Shown: positions 45,822 to 55,165, numbered from the stretch's first letter. The stretch is DNA of 64,000 nt from an uncultured Synechococcus sp. (GCA_937911865.1 CALDSK010000024.1:1-64000), one strand, 5' to 3'. Numbers and translations: made by a program. The notes: generated by a model not told the origin, from the sequence alone.

Positions 45822-46850
45822 TTATCTGCTCAGATCCCCGTTTTTTGATCCACCCATTAGATAAAGCAGCGCCATTCGCACGGCTACGCCACTGGCCACC
45901 TGCTTACCAATCAGACTTAAGTGGGGATCGTCCATCAGCTCAGAGGTGATTTCTACCCCTCTGTTAGTAGGCCCTGGGTGCATGATTTTGACAGTGGAAG
46001 CGCATTTTTGAATGCGATCGCGCGTAATCCCAAACCGCTGATGATATTCTCTTAGGCTCGGCAGCAGATGGGCGCTCATGCGTTCTTTCTGTAGTCGCAG
46101 TGCCATTACAAAATCAGCATCTTTCAAAGCGGGTTCAAGCTGCCAGTGTACAAACACCTGACGCTGTACGCTGCGCGAACCCGTCCGAATCGGCTGAGAA
46201 AAAGCTTCTATGAATGCCTTAGGCAATAGGGTGGGTGGGGCGGCCAGATGAACCTGCGCGCCGCAGGCCGTTAGGCTCCACAGGTTAGAGCGAGCTACGC
46301 GCGAGTGCAAAATATCGCCGACAATCGCAATTTTTTTACCGCGTAGGTCATCAATCGTCGGCTGCTTAGGGTTTAGAGCGTTGCAGATCGTTAGCAGGTC
46401 TAGCAATGCCTGTGAAGGGTGCTCATGCTGGCCATCGCCCGCATTCAAAACGCCGACCCCAGAGCCGAGCCTATCCATTTCTTGCGCTATGGTGGCCGGT
46501 ACGCCAGAGCCTTTGTGCCGAATCACCATCAGGTCAGTGCCCATAGCCAGATAGGTCTTGGCCGTATCTAAAATGGTTTCGCCCTTAGAAAGGGACGAAC
46601 TGCCCGGAGAGAAGTTGAGCGTATCGGCCGATAGCCTTTTCGCCGCGAGCTCAAAGCTGCTGCGGGTGCGAGTGGAGGGCTCAAAAAATAGATTGGCAAC
46701 GACCTGTCCCTGCAGCGTAGGCACCTTTTTGTTTCGCCGAGAAAGCACATCTTGAAAGCTCAGTGCAGTTTTCAGAACGCTCTCGTACTCGCTTGGCGCA
46801 AAATCCTCTAAAGAGATAATGTGACGTCGGTTCCAGGGAAAATTAGTCAT
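45822..46850 (-). CDS. pyrB: Aspartate carbamoyltransferase catalytic subunit
   Basis: 342 residues. Carbamoyl-phosphate site [12 protein letters not shown] (about 57-68), the HKGSGVPA loop, [13 protein letters not shown] (carbamoyl/aspartate contacts) and the 240s region with [11 protein letters not shown] are all present. It forms N-carbamoylaspartate, the committed step of pyrimidine synthesis. No pyrI is nearby. Divergent from the GerMN gene. Confidence 0.97.
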   Translation of the reverse strand: MTNFPWNRRHIISLEDFAPSEYESVLKTALSFQDVLSRRNKKVPTLQGQVVANLFFEPSTRTRSSFELAAKRLSADTLNFSPGSSSLSKGETILDTAKTYLAMGTDLMVIRHKGSGVPATIAQEMDRLGSGVGVLNAGDGQHEHPSQALLDLLTICNALNPKQPTIDDLRGKKIAIVGDILHSRVARSNLWSLTACGAQVHLAAPPTLLPKAFIEAFSQPIRTGSRSVQRQVFVHWQLEPALKDADFVMALRLQKERMSAHLLPSLREYHQRFGITRDRIQKCASTVKIMHPGPTNRGVEITSELMDDPHLSLIGKQVASGVAVRMALLYLMGGSKNGDLSR

Positions 46851-47036
46851 ACAAAGAGAATTATTTGGCCTACAGCCAATCTATGACCAACTTACTATAG
46901 GGGCACCGCTAAAAGCTTCGTAAATTGGCACATGAATTAGGTCAGGGCGGCCATCAGTTTTGTAGGATAGGGATACCTTTATATAGTGCTGTATTCAGTA
47001 TTTCGTCAGATGGTTCGGTTGCCAGAGTCTATTCAA

Positions 47037-47642
47037 ATGCGTATTTCTCAGCTTGCGTCGCGTAGGCGAGCTTCTTTCTATGCCACGGGCCTAGCACTGA
47101 CACTGGCCATGGTCGCTACTGGCTGCGCTCCTGACCAGGCTGTGGTAGAACCGACGCCATCGCCTAACCCTGACGCAGTAGAAACACCAAAAGAAACAGA
47201 GCCACCCGCAGCAAAAGACCCTGCGATTAAAGACGAGCCAATTGGCGCTCAGCCCAATGCGCCGGTCGATAAGCAGCCGGCGGCCGGCAGTGATGAAATG
47301 GTCACGGTCTCGGTGTATACCATTGATGACCAGTGCAATGACTTTGTAGCCCAGCCGGTAGAAGTGCCCAGCGGCGCAGCAATGAACGAAGCGGTGGGTA
47401 AAGTGATGAGTGAAACAGAACTCAACGCCTTTAAGCTGGATGGCTATCAGGTCAATATCGACGGTAGTACTGCAATTGTAGATATGCAACTGTCTCCAGG
47501 ATCTGAGCGTCAGTTTGTATCGCTCTCTAGCTGTGAGCAGCGATCGCTCTTTGGCGGCGTAGAAGAAACCCTGCTCAATAATTCTAGCTGGGATGTTGAT
47601 TCAGTTAAATTCACCAATGCAGGTAAAGAGCTGGTTCTTTAA
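47037..47642 (+). CDS. GerMN-domain lipoprotein
   Basis: 201 residues from the ATG at 47037; a GTG at 46986 is an alternative. Signal sequence with lipobox VATGC (about 29-33). A Pro/Glu-rich linker (about 35-95) is followed by a GerMN domain (about 98-201): VTVSVYTIDDQCNDF, a DGSTAIVDMQLSPG strand and the terminal SVKFTNAGKEL. GerMN domains occur in spore germination proteins and in cell-wall lipoproteins. Here it is probably envelope-bound, with role unknown. Confidence 0.78.
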   Translation: MRISQLASRRRASFYATGLALTLAMVATGCAPDQAVVEPTPSPNPDAVETPKETEPPAAKDPAIKDEPIGAQPNAPVDKQPAAGSDEMVTVSVYTIDDQCNDFVAQPVEVPSGAAMNEAVGKVMSETELNAFKLDGYQVNIDGSTAIVDMQLSPGSERQFVSLSSCEQRSLFGGVEETLLNNSSWDVDSVKFTNAGKELVL

Positions 47643-47689
47643 TCTCAGCCGCGGTCTGACTTCTCAGCCGCTGACTGCTTCTCCGCTTG

Positions 47690-47721
47690 TCTCTTAGCCG
47701 TTTTATCTCTTAGCCGTTAAC
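47690..47721. repeat. 16-bp duplication across the mpg-type gene stop codon
   Basis: TCTCTTAGCCGTTTTA (47690-47705) and TCTCTTAGCCGTTAAC (47706-47721) differ in the last few bases. The leftward stop codon is at 47703-47705. Weaker TCTCAGCCGC copies lie at 47643 and 47662. Confidence 0.8.
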
Positions 47722-48338
47722 TTCTTAGACACTGACCGACTTTCTTTTAAATACCACCGCCACGGTCGATCCGCAGCTTTGGTAATACCAATACGAGTGG
47801 TTTGAACGATATCTTTCGCTTTGACGACCTTAGGTCGGTACTCTAGCCAGATTCCCTGCGCTGGGTGATAGAGAACGCCGTCTAAACCCCGATCAATCTC
47901 CAAGGCTCTACAGAGCTTGCCTGGCCCTGCCGCGATGCGGTGGGGCTTTGCAGTTTGCTTAGCGGATAGATGAGGCGGGATGCTCTCTAGCTCTAGCCCT
48001 CTAATCAGAACGGCGCTGCCCGTATTCACTGATTCGGTGACGACATTCAAGCAGTGATACATGCCGTAGATCAAGTAGACGTAGCTGTGACCGGGCGGGC
48101 CAAACATAGCGGCGTTGCGCTTACTTTTGCCAGTGTAGGCATGACAAGCCGGATCGCCAGGTGCATAGGCCTCGGTTTCGACGATGGTACTGCGAATGAG
48201 CGGTCCGCCAGGCAGCTGACGAACAAGCTTGCAGCCAATAAGGTCGGGGGCCACTGTGATTGAGGGGCGATCGCACCAGTCTGGCAAGATCAGGTCTGGC
48301 GAAATTGGATCTGGCGAAATTGGATCTGGCGGGATCAT
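47703..48338 (-). CDS. 3-methyladenine DNA glycosylase (AAG/MPG family)
   Basis: 211 residues. ETEAYAPGDPACHAYTGKSKRN carries the catalytic Glu and the DNA-intercalating region, GPPGHSYVYLIYGMYHCLNVV follows, and the ILIRGLE and GPGKLC segments complete the family pattern. It removes alkylated and deaminated purines. The N-terminal 20 residues (repeated ISPDP) come from a 15-bp repeat and have no counterpart in the family; the true start might lie further in. Confidence 0.92.
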   Translation of the reverse strand: MIPPDPISPDPISPDLILPDWCDRPSITVAPDLIGCKLVRQLPGGPLIRSTIVETEAYAPGDPACHAYTGKSKRNAAMFGPPGHSYVYLIYGMYHCLNVVTESVNTGSAVLIRGLELESIPPHLSAKQTAKPHRIAAGPGKLCRALEIDRGLDGVLYHPAQGIWLEYRPKVVKAKDIVQTTRIGITKAADRPWRWYLKESRSVSKKLTAKR

Positions 48339-48339
48339 T
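48280..48339. repeat. Four 15-bp repeats at the glycosylase N-terminus
   Basis: TCTGGCRARATYRGR-type units start at 48280, 48295, 48310 and 48325; the middle two are identical. They encode the ISPDP repeat and end at the ATG. Confidence 0.9.
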
Positions 48340-48508
48340 GCAGGTGGGTTACTCCAAGGGTGAATGCTCCGGCTTGAGTTTTCTTTTCACTAGAGATATT
48401 TGTCATAAACCATTAAGAATTGGCAGTCCCTTCAGGCGCAGTTGTTACGATCTGGAGTGACGACACTTTCACTCAGCTCTATTCAAAGGGCTGATACTAC
48501 TCATTTAT

Positions 48509-48631
48509 ATGGATATCAAACTATTACTTTTTGTGCTGACGGGTTTGTTTAGCGCGGCCTGCTTGTTTTTCGGTACTCGCAACGGCTTCTACGATTCTGA
48601 CGATTACCATGGCAACGGTTCCGCACACTAG
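48509..48631 (+). CDS. ndhP: Probable NDH-1 complex subunit NdhP
   Basis: 40 residues. One N-terminal membrane helix (MDIKLLLFVLTGLFSAACLF) is followed by GTRNGFYDSDDYHGNGSAH. Length, topology and the conserved tail fit my recollection of NdhP, a small cyanobacterial NDH-1L subunit needed for respiration and cyclic electron flow; the identity is from memory and needs a search. The stop is 17 nt before a beta-CASP hydrolase gene on the same strand. No strong Shine-Dalgarno. Confidence 0.65.
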   Translation: MDIKLLLFVLTGLFSAACLFFGTRNGFYDSDDYHGNGSAH

Positions 48632-48648
48632 GATGGAATAGACCAACT

Positions 48649-50337
48649 GTGACCGAGCTGTCCTGCTTACCCTACAGTGTTGGCTACGAAGATGAAGGGG
48701 TTTGTCTGAGTGTTCAGATAGGCCCCTATTCTATTTTGCTGGACTGCGGGATGACCGATATTAGCGCGCTGAGCGCTGAGCCTGCTGATTTTGTATTTTG
48801 CAGTCACGCCCATACTGACCATATTCGGGGACTGTTGCCGCTGCATCGCGCGCTGCCGCAGCTTCCTATTTTTGGGAGTGCCGTCACAGCTAAGCTGCTG
48901 CCGCTTAACTGGCCAGACCAAGACGATGCTAATTTTTGTCGGTCACTGCCGTGGCGTGTCCCAACAGAAATTGCGCCTGGGCTGTCGGTCCAGCTCTGGC
49001 CTGCGGGTCACCTGCCCGGTGCGGCCTGCTTTTTAGTCACGTATAAAACCGCGCAGCGCACCTATAGCGTTTTCTACAGCGGTGACTGCTTTTTGTCGAA
49101 TGGCCGGCTAGTCGATGGGCTGCCGTTAGCCGAACTGCGTAATCTCAAGCCCAATGTTTTGATTGTGGAAGGCAGCTATGGAACCGAGCGTCATCCTCAT
49201 CGCAAACAGCAAGAAAATTATTTAGTCGATCGCTTAAGCGCTGCGTTAGAAAACCGGGGTCGGGCGGTTTTCCCCGTGCCGCTGCTTGGGCTTGGGCAAG
49301 AGTTGCTGATGCTGATTCGCAGTCATCATCATTTCACTGGGCAGCCGATTGACGTTTGGGTCGATCCGCTGGTGGCTGCGGGCTGCGATGCTTATTTAGG
49401 CTGTTTGAGTGCGCTGCCAGAAACGGTGCAGAACTTTGCTCAGCATCAGCCGCTGTTTTGGGATGAACGGGTTCTACCTCGGGTCAGAAGGTTAGAGAGG
49501 ACGCTATCGCCCGACCGGATGATGGCCGCTGATTCAGACGCGGCAGTTTTTATTGTGCACCCGGCGACAGCGCCTGAGCTATATGGCCAAAACGACGAAA
49601 CAGACTGGACGGTATTTGTCCCTGATATGGCTGATGTGGCGCTCTGGCAAAGCCAGCTGGACACTCGCTATTACCAGTTCGATTGGCTAAAAGCCTTACA
49701 TGCTGTCGTGCCTTCTCCTCGCGTCGAGCTAGAGCATTACATGCTGACCAATCACTGCGATCGCACGGGCACCACACAGCTAATCCACAACCTACGCCCA
49801 CAGCACATCATTTTTGTCCATGGCAAGGCTCAGCAGCTGACTGATTTGGCGAGCCTAGACGATTTACAGGCCCGCTACCAGCTGCACCTGCCCACCCCCG
49901 CCCAGGTGATCGATCTACCGCTGGCGTCTGAATTTTGGCAACCTGCACCACCGCGCGACACGCGGTACGAAGGCGAAGTGGATGCTGATGCTAGTGGCGT
50001 ACAGTTTAGACTGCCGCAGAGCTTGGAGAGCGATCCGCGCTGGGCCAAGCTGGCAGATACGGGCATTGTGGAGGCTAGCTGGCAGGGCGATCAGCTGGTA
50101 ATCCGCGGGCTCGGTCAGCGTGAGCTAATGCAGGTGAGTGCCAACAAGTCTGCCTCAAAGTCATTGAGGGCTACTATCGGCAGCGTTTATGACTCAGAGA
50201 CAACCTGCTATTACTGTCGTCATTTGCGCGGTCAGCGCTGCCGCAATCCCGAGTCACCGCTAGTGGGGCTTCAGGTGACTTCGGATGGGACGTGTGGGGT
50301 GTTTGAGCGATCGGCAAAAGGGTCTTCTTTCTCTTGA
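48649..50337 (+). CDS. MBL-fold / beta-CASP-like hydrolase with C-terminal Cys cluster
   Basis: 562 residues from a GTG. Metal motif SHAHTDHIRG (about 51-60), a GHLPGAACF His (about 123), GDCF Asp, and the VEGSYGTERHP segment match beta-CASP proteins (RNase J/CPSF73 group). A late HG-rich strand (IIFVHGKAQQL) follows. The last 50 residues hold CYYC, C and C in a CxxC-x8-C arrangement that could bind a metal. RNase activity is inference. Follows ndhP by 17 nt. Confidence 0.82.
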   Translation: MTELSCLPYSVGYEDEGVCLSVQIGPYSILLDCGMTDISALSAEPADFVFCSHAHTDHIRGLLPLHRALPQLPIFGSAVTAKLLPLNWPDQDDANFCRSLPWRVPTEIAPGLSVQLWPAGHLPGAACFLVTYKTAQRTYSVFYSGDCFLSNGRLVDGLPLAELRNLKPNVLIVEGSYGTERHPHRKQQENYLVDRLSAALENRGRAVFPVPLLGLGQELLMLIRSHHHFTGQPIDVWVDPLVAAGCDAYLGCLSALPETVQNFAQHQPLFWDERVLPRVRRLERTLSPDRMMAADSDAAVFIVHPATAPELYGQNDETDWTVFVPDMADVALWQSQLDTRYYQFDWLKALHAVVPSPRVELEHYMLTNHCDRTGTTQLIHNLRPQHIIFVHGKAQQLTDLASLDDLQARYQLHLPTPAQVIDLPLASEFWQPAPPRDTRYEGEVDADASGVQFRLPQSLESDPRWAKLADTGIVEASWQGDQLVIRGLGQRELMQVSANKSASKSLRATIGSVYDSETTCYYCRHLRGQRCRNPESPLVGLQVTSDGTCGVFERSAKGSSFS

Positions 50338-50424
50338 TATGCTCACAGTCTTGATGTTCTCACGGTGCTGTAGGCCCCCGTTGTAGCCCTACATAAAGGC
50401 AGCGATAGAAATGCAGTAGTACAA

Positions 50425-51252
50425 ATGCAGTGGTATAGTGGCGGCTTACTTCTAGAAGACTCACCTGTTAAGGGCCCTTTTGACAGTGCTGGACTACGCT
50501 TCGGTGCCAGCGTTTTTTCGACAATGCGGGTTTGCCAGCAGAAATTAGAGGATCCGCGATCGCAATTTTCTGCCCATTGCGATCGCCTGGCTCATTCCAT
50601 CCGCGCCTTCAACTGGCAGCCTCCCAACTGGACCTCTGTATATAGGGGATGCGCTCAGCTCAAAACCCACTATCCTGTCTTGCGCATTACCCTTTTTGCT
50701 GACGGCACTGAGTGGATCACCGGTAGAGCGTTACCCGCGCAGCTCAATGCGCAGCAGCAGACCGGCGTTGCCTGCTGGCTTGCACCCCCCACCTATACGC
50801 GTAGCTTACCCCTGCACAAAACCGGTAACTATTTGGCTTGCCAGTTAGCCCGACAGCAGGCCCAAACTTACGGCGCTCAAGAAGCCATTTTGACCAATGA
50901 GCGCGGTGACTGGCTAGAGACTGCCACCGGCAACCTGTGGGGATACGCCAAAGGCCAGTGGTGGACACCTATTGGCGACCAGCTTAGCAATCAGTGTTTG
51001 CCTGGATTAATGAGAACTCGCCTACAGCAATCTCTGTCTAAAGACGGAGAGCAGGTAAATAATCAGCCCTGGAATAAATCTGTGCTGCGAGGCTTTGATG
51101 CGATCGCCTACAGTAACTGTGTTGTGGAGCTTGTGCCCATTCACACAATTCTTGATGGGCAGATTAAACTGGAATATGATCCTCAACACGCTAGTCTAAT
51201 GGCCTTGCGTGGACGGCTGACAAGTTCGGCCCAGCCCGGTGACGATTCCTGA
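50425..51252 (+). CDS. Class IV PLP-dependent aminotransferase, 4-amino-4-deoxychorismate lyase-like
   Basis: 275 residues. GLRFGASVFSTMRV near the start, the PLP lysine in LHKTGNYLACQLAR (about 135-148) and EAILTNERGDWLETATGNLW, which contacts the cofactor phosphate, are the class IV signatures. The size and sequence suit aminodeoxychorismate lyase (p-aminobenzoate formation for folate) or a branched-chain/D-amino acid aminotransferase. The lyase assignment is the better guess, not certain. Confidence 0.82.
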   Translation: MQWYSGGLLLEDSPVKGPFDSAGLRFGASVFSTMRVCQQKLEDPRSQFSAHCDRLAHSIRAFNWQPPNWTSVYRGCAQLKTHYPVLRITLFADGTEWITGRALPAQLNAQQQTGVACWLAPPTYTRSLPLHKTGNYLACQLARQQAQTYGAQEAILTNERGDWLETATGNLWGYAKGQWWTPIGDQLSNQCLPGLMRTRLQQSLSKDGEQVNNQPWNKSVLRGFDAIAYSNCVVELVPIHTILDGQIKLEYDPQHASLMALRGRLTSSAQPGDDS

Positions 51253-51334
51253 AATGAGTTAACATAAGTTAATAACAAAGGAAAAGTCGCTATAAAGCAA
51301 CCTCACACCACTATATAAAGGAGGCTTCCCGCCG

Positions 51335-53176
51335 GTGAATAAGCGCTGGAGAAACACGGGTCTTTACGTATTACTCGTCGTTGTTGTCATTGCCCTGGCA
51401 ACTGCATTTTTTGATCAACCCCGCACTGAGACTCAGTCTTGGCGCTACAGCAAATTTGAGACCGAAGTTGAGCAAGGCCGCGTCGAAAGCGTCGCTATTA
51501 CCTCGGACAAAGCCCAGGCCCGTTTTGCCTCTCCTGATGGCACAGGCCGCATTGTAGTCAACCTGCCTCAAGACCCCGGTCTGGTAGATTTGCTCACTAC
51601 TAACGACGTCGATATTTCGGTGCAGCCTACCCAAGACGAAAGCGCTTTGGTTAAGGTCTTCAGCGCACTGATTATCCCTGTGCTGCTGCTGGTCGCTCTT
51701 TTCTTCCTTTTCCGCCGTGCGTCCAACGGTCCGGGTTCTCAGGCGATGAACTTTGGTAAGTCCAAAGCGCGCGTGCAAATGGAGCCCCAGACTCAGGTCA
51801 CCTTTGGCGATGTCGCCGGCATTGATCAGGCCAAGCTAGAGCTGACTGAAGTTGTTGACTTCTTGAAAAACGCTGACCGCTTTACCGCGATTGGTGCCAA
51901 AATCCCTAAAGGTGTCCTGCTTGTTGGCCCTCCAGGTACAGGTAAAACCCTCTTGGCTAAAGCCGTTGCGGGTGAAGCAGGCGTTCCCTTCTTCTCTATC
52001 TCCGGTTCTGAATTTGTAGAAATGTTCGTCGGTGTGGGTGCTTCCCGTGTCCGTGACCTGTTCGAGCAAGCTAAGTCCAACGCGCCTTGTATCGTCTTTA
52101 TCGACGAGATTGACGCAGTGGGTCGTCAGCGTGGCGCTGGCCTTGGTGGCGGTAATGACGAGCGTGAGCAAACGCTCAACCAGCTGCTGACTGAGATGGA
52201 CGGTTTTGAAGGCAACACTGGCATCATTATTATTGCGGCAACTAACCGCCCCGATGTATTGGACGCAGCGCTGCTTCGTCCCGGTCGCTTCGACCGTCAG
52301 GTTGTTGTAGATCGCCCCGACTACGCAGGCCGCTTGGAAATTCTAAACGTTCACTCTCGTGGCAAAACGTTCTCTCAAGACGTTGATCTAGAAAAGATTG
52401 CTCGCCGTACGCCTGGCTTCACAGGTGCTGACCTGTCGAACCTGCTGAATGAAGCCGCTATTTTGGCAGCTCGTCGTAACCTCACTGAGATTGCGATGGA
52501 CGAGGTGAATGACGCGATTGATCGCGTGCTGGCAGGCCCCGAGAAGAAAGATCGCGTGATGAGCGAAAAGCGAAAGGTGCTGGTGGCTTACCACGAAGCT
52601 GGTCACGCTTTGGTGGGCGCTTTGATGCCTGACTACGATCCTGTGCAAAAAATTAGCATCATCCCTCGTGGACGCGCTGGTGGTTTGACCTGGTTCACGC
52701 CCAGTGAAGAGCGTCTGGAGTCTGGCCTATACTCTCGCTCTTACCTGCAAAATCAGATGGCGGTAGCCCTCGGTGGTCGCCTAGCTGAAGAGATTGTCTT
52801 TGGCGATGAAGAAGTTACGACGGGTGCTTCTAACGACCTTCAGCAGGTTGCTAATACCGCGCGTCAGAGGGTTACCCGCTTCGGTATGAGTGAAACGCTG
52901 GGGCCGGTTGCGCTAGGTCGTCAGCAAGGCAACCCTTTCTTGGGTCGAGATATTGCGAGTGAGCGCGACTTCTCTGAGAAGACAGCGGCTTCTATCGATA
53001 AGGAAGTCCGGTCTCTGGTAGACCAAGCCTATGCTCGCTGTAAGCAAACGCTAGAAGAGAACCGTCATATTCTCGACAAGCTGGCTGACATGCTGGTAGA
53101 TAAAGAAACGGTTGATTCTGAAGAGCTTCAGCAGCTGCTGGCTACTAACGATGTGAAGATGGCTAGCATTGCCTAG
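51335..53176 (+). CDS. ftsH: ATP-dependent zinc metalloprotease FtsH
   Basis: 613 residues from a GTG, with AAAGGAGG about 12 nt upstream. An N-terminal membrane helix (about 9-25), a lumenal/periplasmic domain and a second helix (about 107-127) precede the AAA+ module with GPPGTGKT (about 197), FIDEIDAVG Walker B and the second region of homology. Protease zinc motif HEAGH is at about 420. Full length. In cyanobacteria FtsH proteases degrade damaged D1 in photosystem II repair; which of the four paralogues this is cannot be set here. Two hairpins follow the stop. Confidence 0.96.
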   Translation: MNKRWRNTGLYVLLVVVVIALATAFFDQPRTETQSWRYSKFETEVEQGRVESVAITSDKAQARFASPDGTGRIVVNLPQDPGLVDLLTTNDVDISVQPTQDESALVKVFSALIIPVLLLVALFFLFRRASNGPGSQAMNFGKSKARVQMEPQTQVTFGDVAGIDQAKLELTEVVDFLKNADRFTAIGAKIPKGVLLVGPPGTGKTLLAKAVAGEAGVPFFSISGSEFVEMFVGVGASRVRDLFEQAKSNAPCIVFIDEIDAVGRQRGAGLGGGNDEREQTLNQLLTEMDGFEGNTGIIIIAATNRPDVLDAALLRPGRFDRQVVVDRPDYAGRLEILNVHSRGKTFSQDVDLEKIARRTPGFTGADLSNLLNEAAILAARRNLTEIAMDEVNDAIDRVLAGPEKKDRVMSEKRKVLVAYHEAGHALVGALMPDYDPVQKISIIPRGRAGGLTWFTPSEERLESGLYSRSYLQNQMAVALGGRLAEEIVFGDEEVTTGASNDLQQVANTARQRVTRFGMSETLGPVALGRQQGNPFLGRDIASERDFSEKTAASIDKEVRSLVDQAYARCKQTLEENRHILDKLADMLVDKETVDSEELQQLLATNDVKMASIA

Positions 53177-53190
53177 TTGTTTTAGATAAT

Positions 53191-53267
53191 CGGTTTCACC
53201 GTCTGGTGAAGCCGGTTGAAATTTTCAGCGCTTAAAGCCGCTCTCTGGTTAAGGGAGCGGCTTTTTT
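53191..53267 (+). terminator. Tandem hairpins after ftsH
   Basis: CGGTTTCACC (53191-53200) pairs with 53205-53214 with one wobble. A second stem, AAAGCCGCTC (53234-53243) with GAGCGGCTTT (53255-53264), extends inward with a wobble and is followed by a T-run. The second is a standard terminator. Confidence 0.88.
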
Positions 53268-53303
53268 GGGTCTTCTGCTTTAGACCCGCTCGGACACCGA
53301 CAA

Positions 53304-54179
53304 TTAAACGGTTGCTAAAGGGACAGGCTGAGCTGCAGACGTTGAGGAAGCGGGAGTTTCGTAAGGCTCTGCAAACACTTCAGCCGAGTTATTTGGGCTT
53401 TCAATTAGCTTGACCTTGTGCAGCGTTGCACCGATATCTTGAATGGGCTGGCGGAGTAGATAACAAATGCGCAAGACGATGTTTTCAGCTGTGGGGACGA
53501 CGTCGGTGAAGTAGGGAATGTCTTTGTTGAGAAAGGTGTGATCGAACGGTTCGATGACATGGTGGGCGATCGCATCTTGCAGCGCCAGCAAATCGACAAT
53601 CATGCCAGTGCGTGGATCGATCTGGCCCTTTACACTCACCTCCAGCTTGTAGTTGTGGCCATGGCCATTGGGCCGGGCGCACTTGCCGTAGATTTCGCAA
53701 TTCTCCTCGTAGCTCAGGCTTGGCAGCGCTAGCCGATGCGCGGCGCTGAAGTGAGAAGAGACTGTCAGATAAGCTTCCATTCCGTTTCCTTTGTAGTCGG
53801 CCCAGAGTTTAGGGGTTTCAAATAGCTGAATATTGACGATGGGCAGATGAGCGCTCAGCCGCTGCCAAATGACTTGAGCGATGTACTCCGTTGTGGGAAG
53901 TGTTGTTTTGAATTCGTCCCAGGCATCGTTGAGGTAGGAAAAATCTAGCGGCTCAATCACTTCTCTATGAATGATGTCCTTAGCCTCACTCAGGTTGAGC
54001 ACCATACCATAAACATCTAGCTGACTGGCGATAGAAACGTATAGCTCATAGTTATGACCATGACCAGGTAAGCGGGTACATTTGCCAAACTTTTGCTGAT
54101 TTTCGGCTTCGCTAAGTTCTGCTAGCCAGTACCGGTGGCTCGCAGAAAACTGCGATCGCCGATTGATAATACATTGCAT
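53304..54179 (-). CDS. Tandem 6-pyruvoyltetrahydropterin synthase/QueD-like protein
   Basis: 291 residues from the ATG at 54177-54179 (MQCIINRRSQFSASHRYW). Two PTPS/QueD domains are fused: domain 1 (about 1-135) has FSASHRYW, GKCTRLPGHGHNYEL; domain 2 (about 137-265) has FSAAHRL, GKCARPNGHGHNYKL. Each keeps the three zinc histidines and the active-site Cys. QueD makes 6-carboxytetrahydropterin for queuosine; PTPS works in biopterin synthesis. Both copies look active. The last 30 residues are an Ala/Ser/Pro tail. Confidence 0.92.
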   Translation of the reverse strand: MQCIINRRSQFSASHRYWLAELSEAENQQKFGKCTRLPGHGHNYELYVSIASQLDVYGMVLNLSEAKDIIHREVIEPLDFSYLNDAWDEFKTTLPTTEYIAQVIWQRLSAHLPIVNIQLFETPKLWADYKGNGMEAYLTVSSHFSAAHRLALPSLSYEENCEIYGKCARPNGHGHNYKLEVSVKGQIDPRTGMIVDLLALQDAIAHHVIEPFDHTFLNKDIPYFTDVVPTAENIVLRICYLLRQPIQDIGATLHKVKLIESPNNSAEVFAEPYETPASSTSAAQPVPLATV

Positions 54180-54387
54180 AAGAAAAGTTAGATATGTGAC
54201 AGGAATAAAGAACACATACGGAAGTACTGATCCGCACAAAGCCTACGAACGGACTGATTTAGACGAATTAAGAAATATTAAAATAGTTTTCTGACGCTAT
54301 GCCTTAAATGGCTGTATCCCTTCTATTTTATAGAAAAATCGAGGAATTCTGGAATGTCATGAAGGGTTGTTATAAGAGCATATAACT

Positions 54388-54401
54388 GTAACAATGGTTA
54401 C
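54388..54401. promoter_or_regulatory. Candidate NtcA-binding site
   Basis: GTAACAATGGTTAC is an exact GTA-N8-TAC, the consensus of the cyanobacterial nitrogen regulator NtcA, and sits inside a longer palindrome (CTGTAAC/GTTACAG). It is between the divergent PTPS-like (209 bp) and DUF4278 (240 bp) genes. No TAN3T -10 box lies exactly 22 nt away in either direction that I could see, so regulation is not proven. Confidence 0.5.
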
Positions 54402-54640
54402 AGAAATGATTGGATAGACGTTCATCTCAAGTCCTGTTATCGTAATCGGCTTTAAGGCCCCGGCGCAGTATAAAAATGCCTGTCTATAGGTAGCTTTTAT
54501 TCCGTGCTGACCCCATGCTTTTCGAAAGCGCGATTCTTAAGGCCCATCGGTTGAGACGGAAGTAAGAGGTAGCAGATCCGCTCCTCTGAAGGAACGCGTT
54601 CCCAATAGTGTCTAACCACCTATTTTGTTGAGGAACGAAA
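54402..54640 (+). other. Structured leader upstream of the DUF4278 gene
   Basis: A 240-bp region without a reading frame. It contains TATAAA at 54469-54474, a stem AGAGG/AGC with GCT/CCTCT (54565-54587), and a perfect palindrome GGAACGCGTTCC (54591-54602) about 40 nt before the ATG. It could be a long 5' UTR or a small RNA gene. Confidence 0.4.
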
Positions 54641-55090
54641 ATGAAACTCACCTATCGCGGTATTGAATACGATTACAATCCTCCCATGCTAGAACTCACA
54701 GAAAGTGACGTCGCCTGCAATTACAGAGGGGCGAGCTCTACATACACCTATGTGCGTCATGTCCCTATCCCTCAGCCCGCCGAAAGGTTGAGCTATCGGG
54801 GTGTTGCCTACCAAACCACCCGCCAAGGCCAGATTCAGCAGCTGAGTGAAGCGATGCCGAACGCTGCGCAAAGCCCCGCTCGGACTGGGTCGGCTTTGAC
54901 TAACTTGCGCAGTAAGCTGACGGGCACTAGTCCAGCGGCCCAGGCTCGCCGCGAACTGCTGGCCGAAGCCAGTGCACGTCACCAGCAGAGCATTGCGCGT
55001 GCTTTAGAGCATCGGATTGAAGTGGCTAAAGCCCAGGGCAATCAGGTACTAGTAGAGCAGCTAGAGTCTGAGGTCCATCAGAACGTTTAG
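54641..55090 (+). CDS. DUF4278 domain protein
   Basis: 149 residues. MKLTYRGIEYDYNPP begins a DUF4278 motif, repeated as LSYRGVAYQT at about 50; the repeated Y-R-G-x-x-Y is the family hallmark. The C-terminal half is helical and basic. The family is almost confined to cyanobacteria and has no known role. GAGGAACGAAA before the ATG provides a ribosome-binding site. A perfect palindromic terminator follows. Confidence 0.85.
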   Translation: MKLTYRGIEYDYNPPMLELTESDVACNYRGASSTYTYVRHVPIPQPAERLSYRGVAYQTTRQGQIQQLSEAMPNAAQSPARTGSALTNLRSKLTGTSPAAQARRELLAEASARHQQSIARALEHRIEVAKAQGNQVLVEQLESEVHQNV

Positions 55091-55165
55091 CGATAACGTC
55101 TAGCTATATTGTTACAAGTCGCTATAGCTGGTGTCTTTTAGCGTTTTGAACTGTTGGTAAATATA

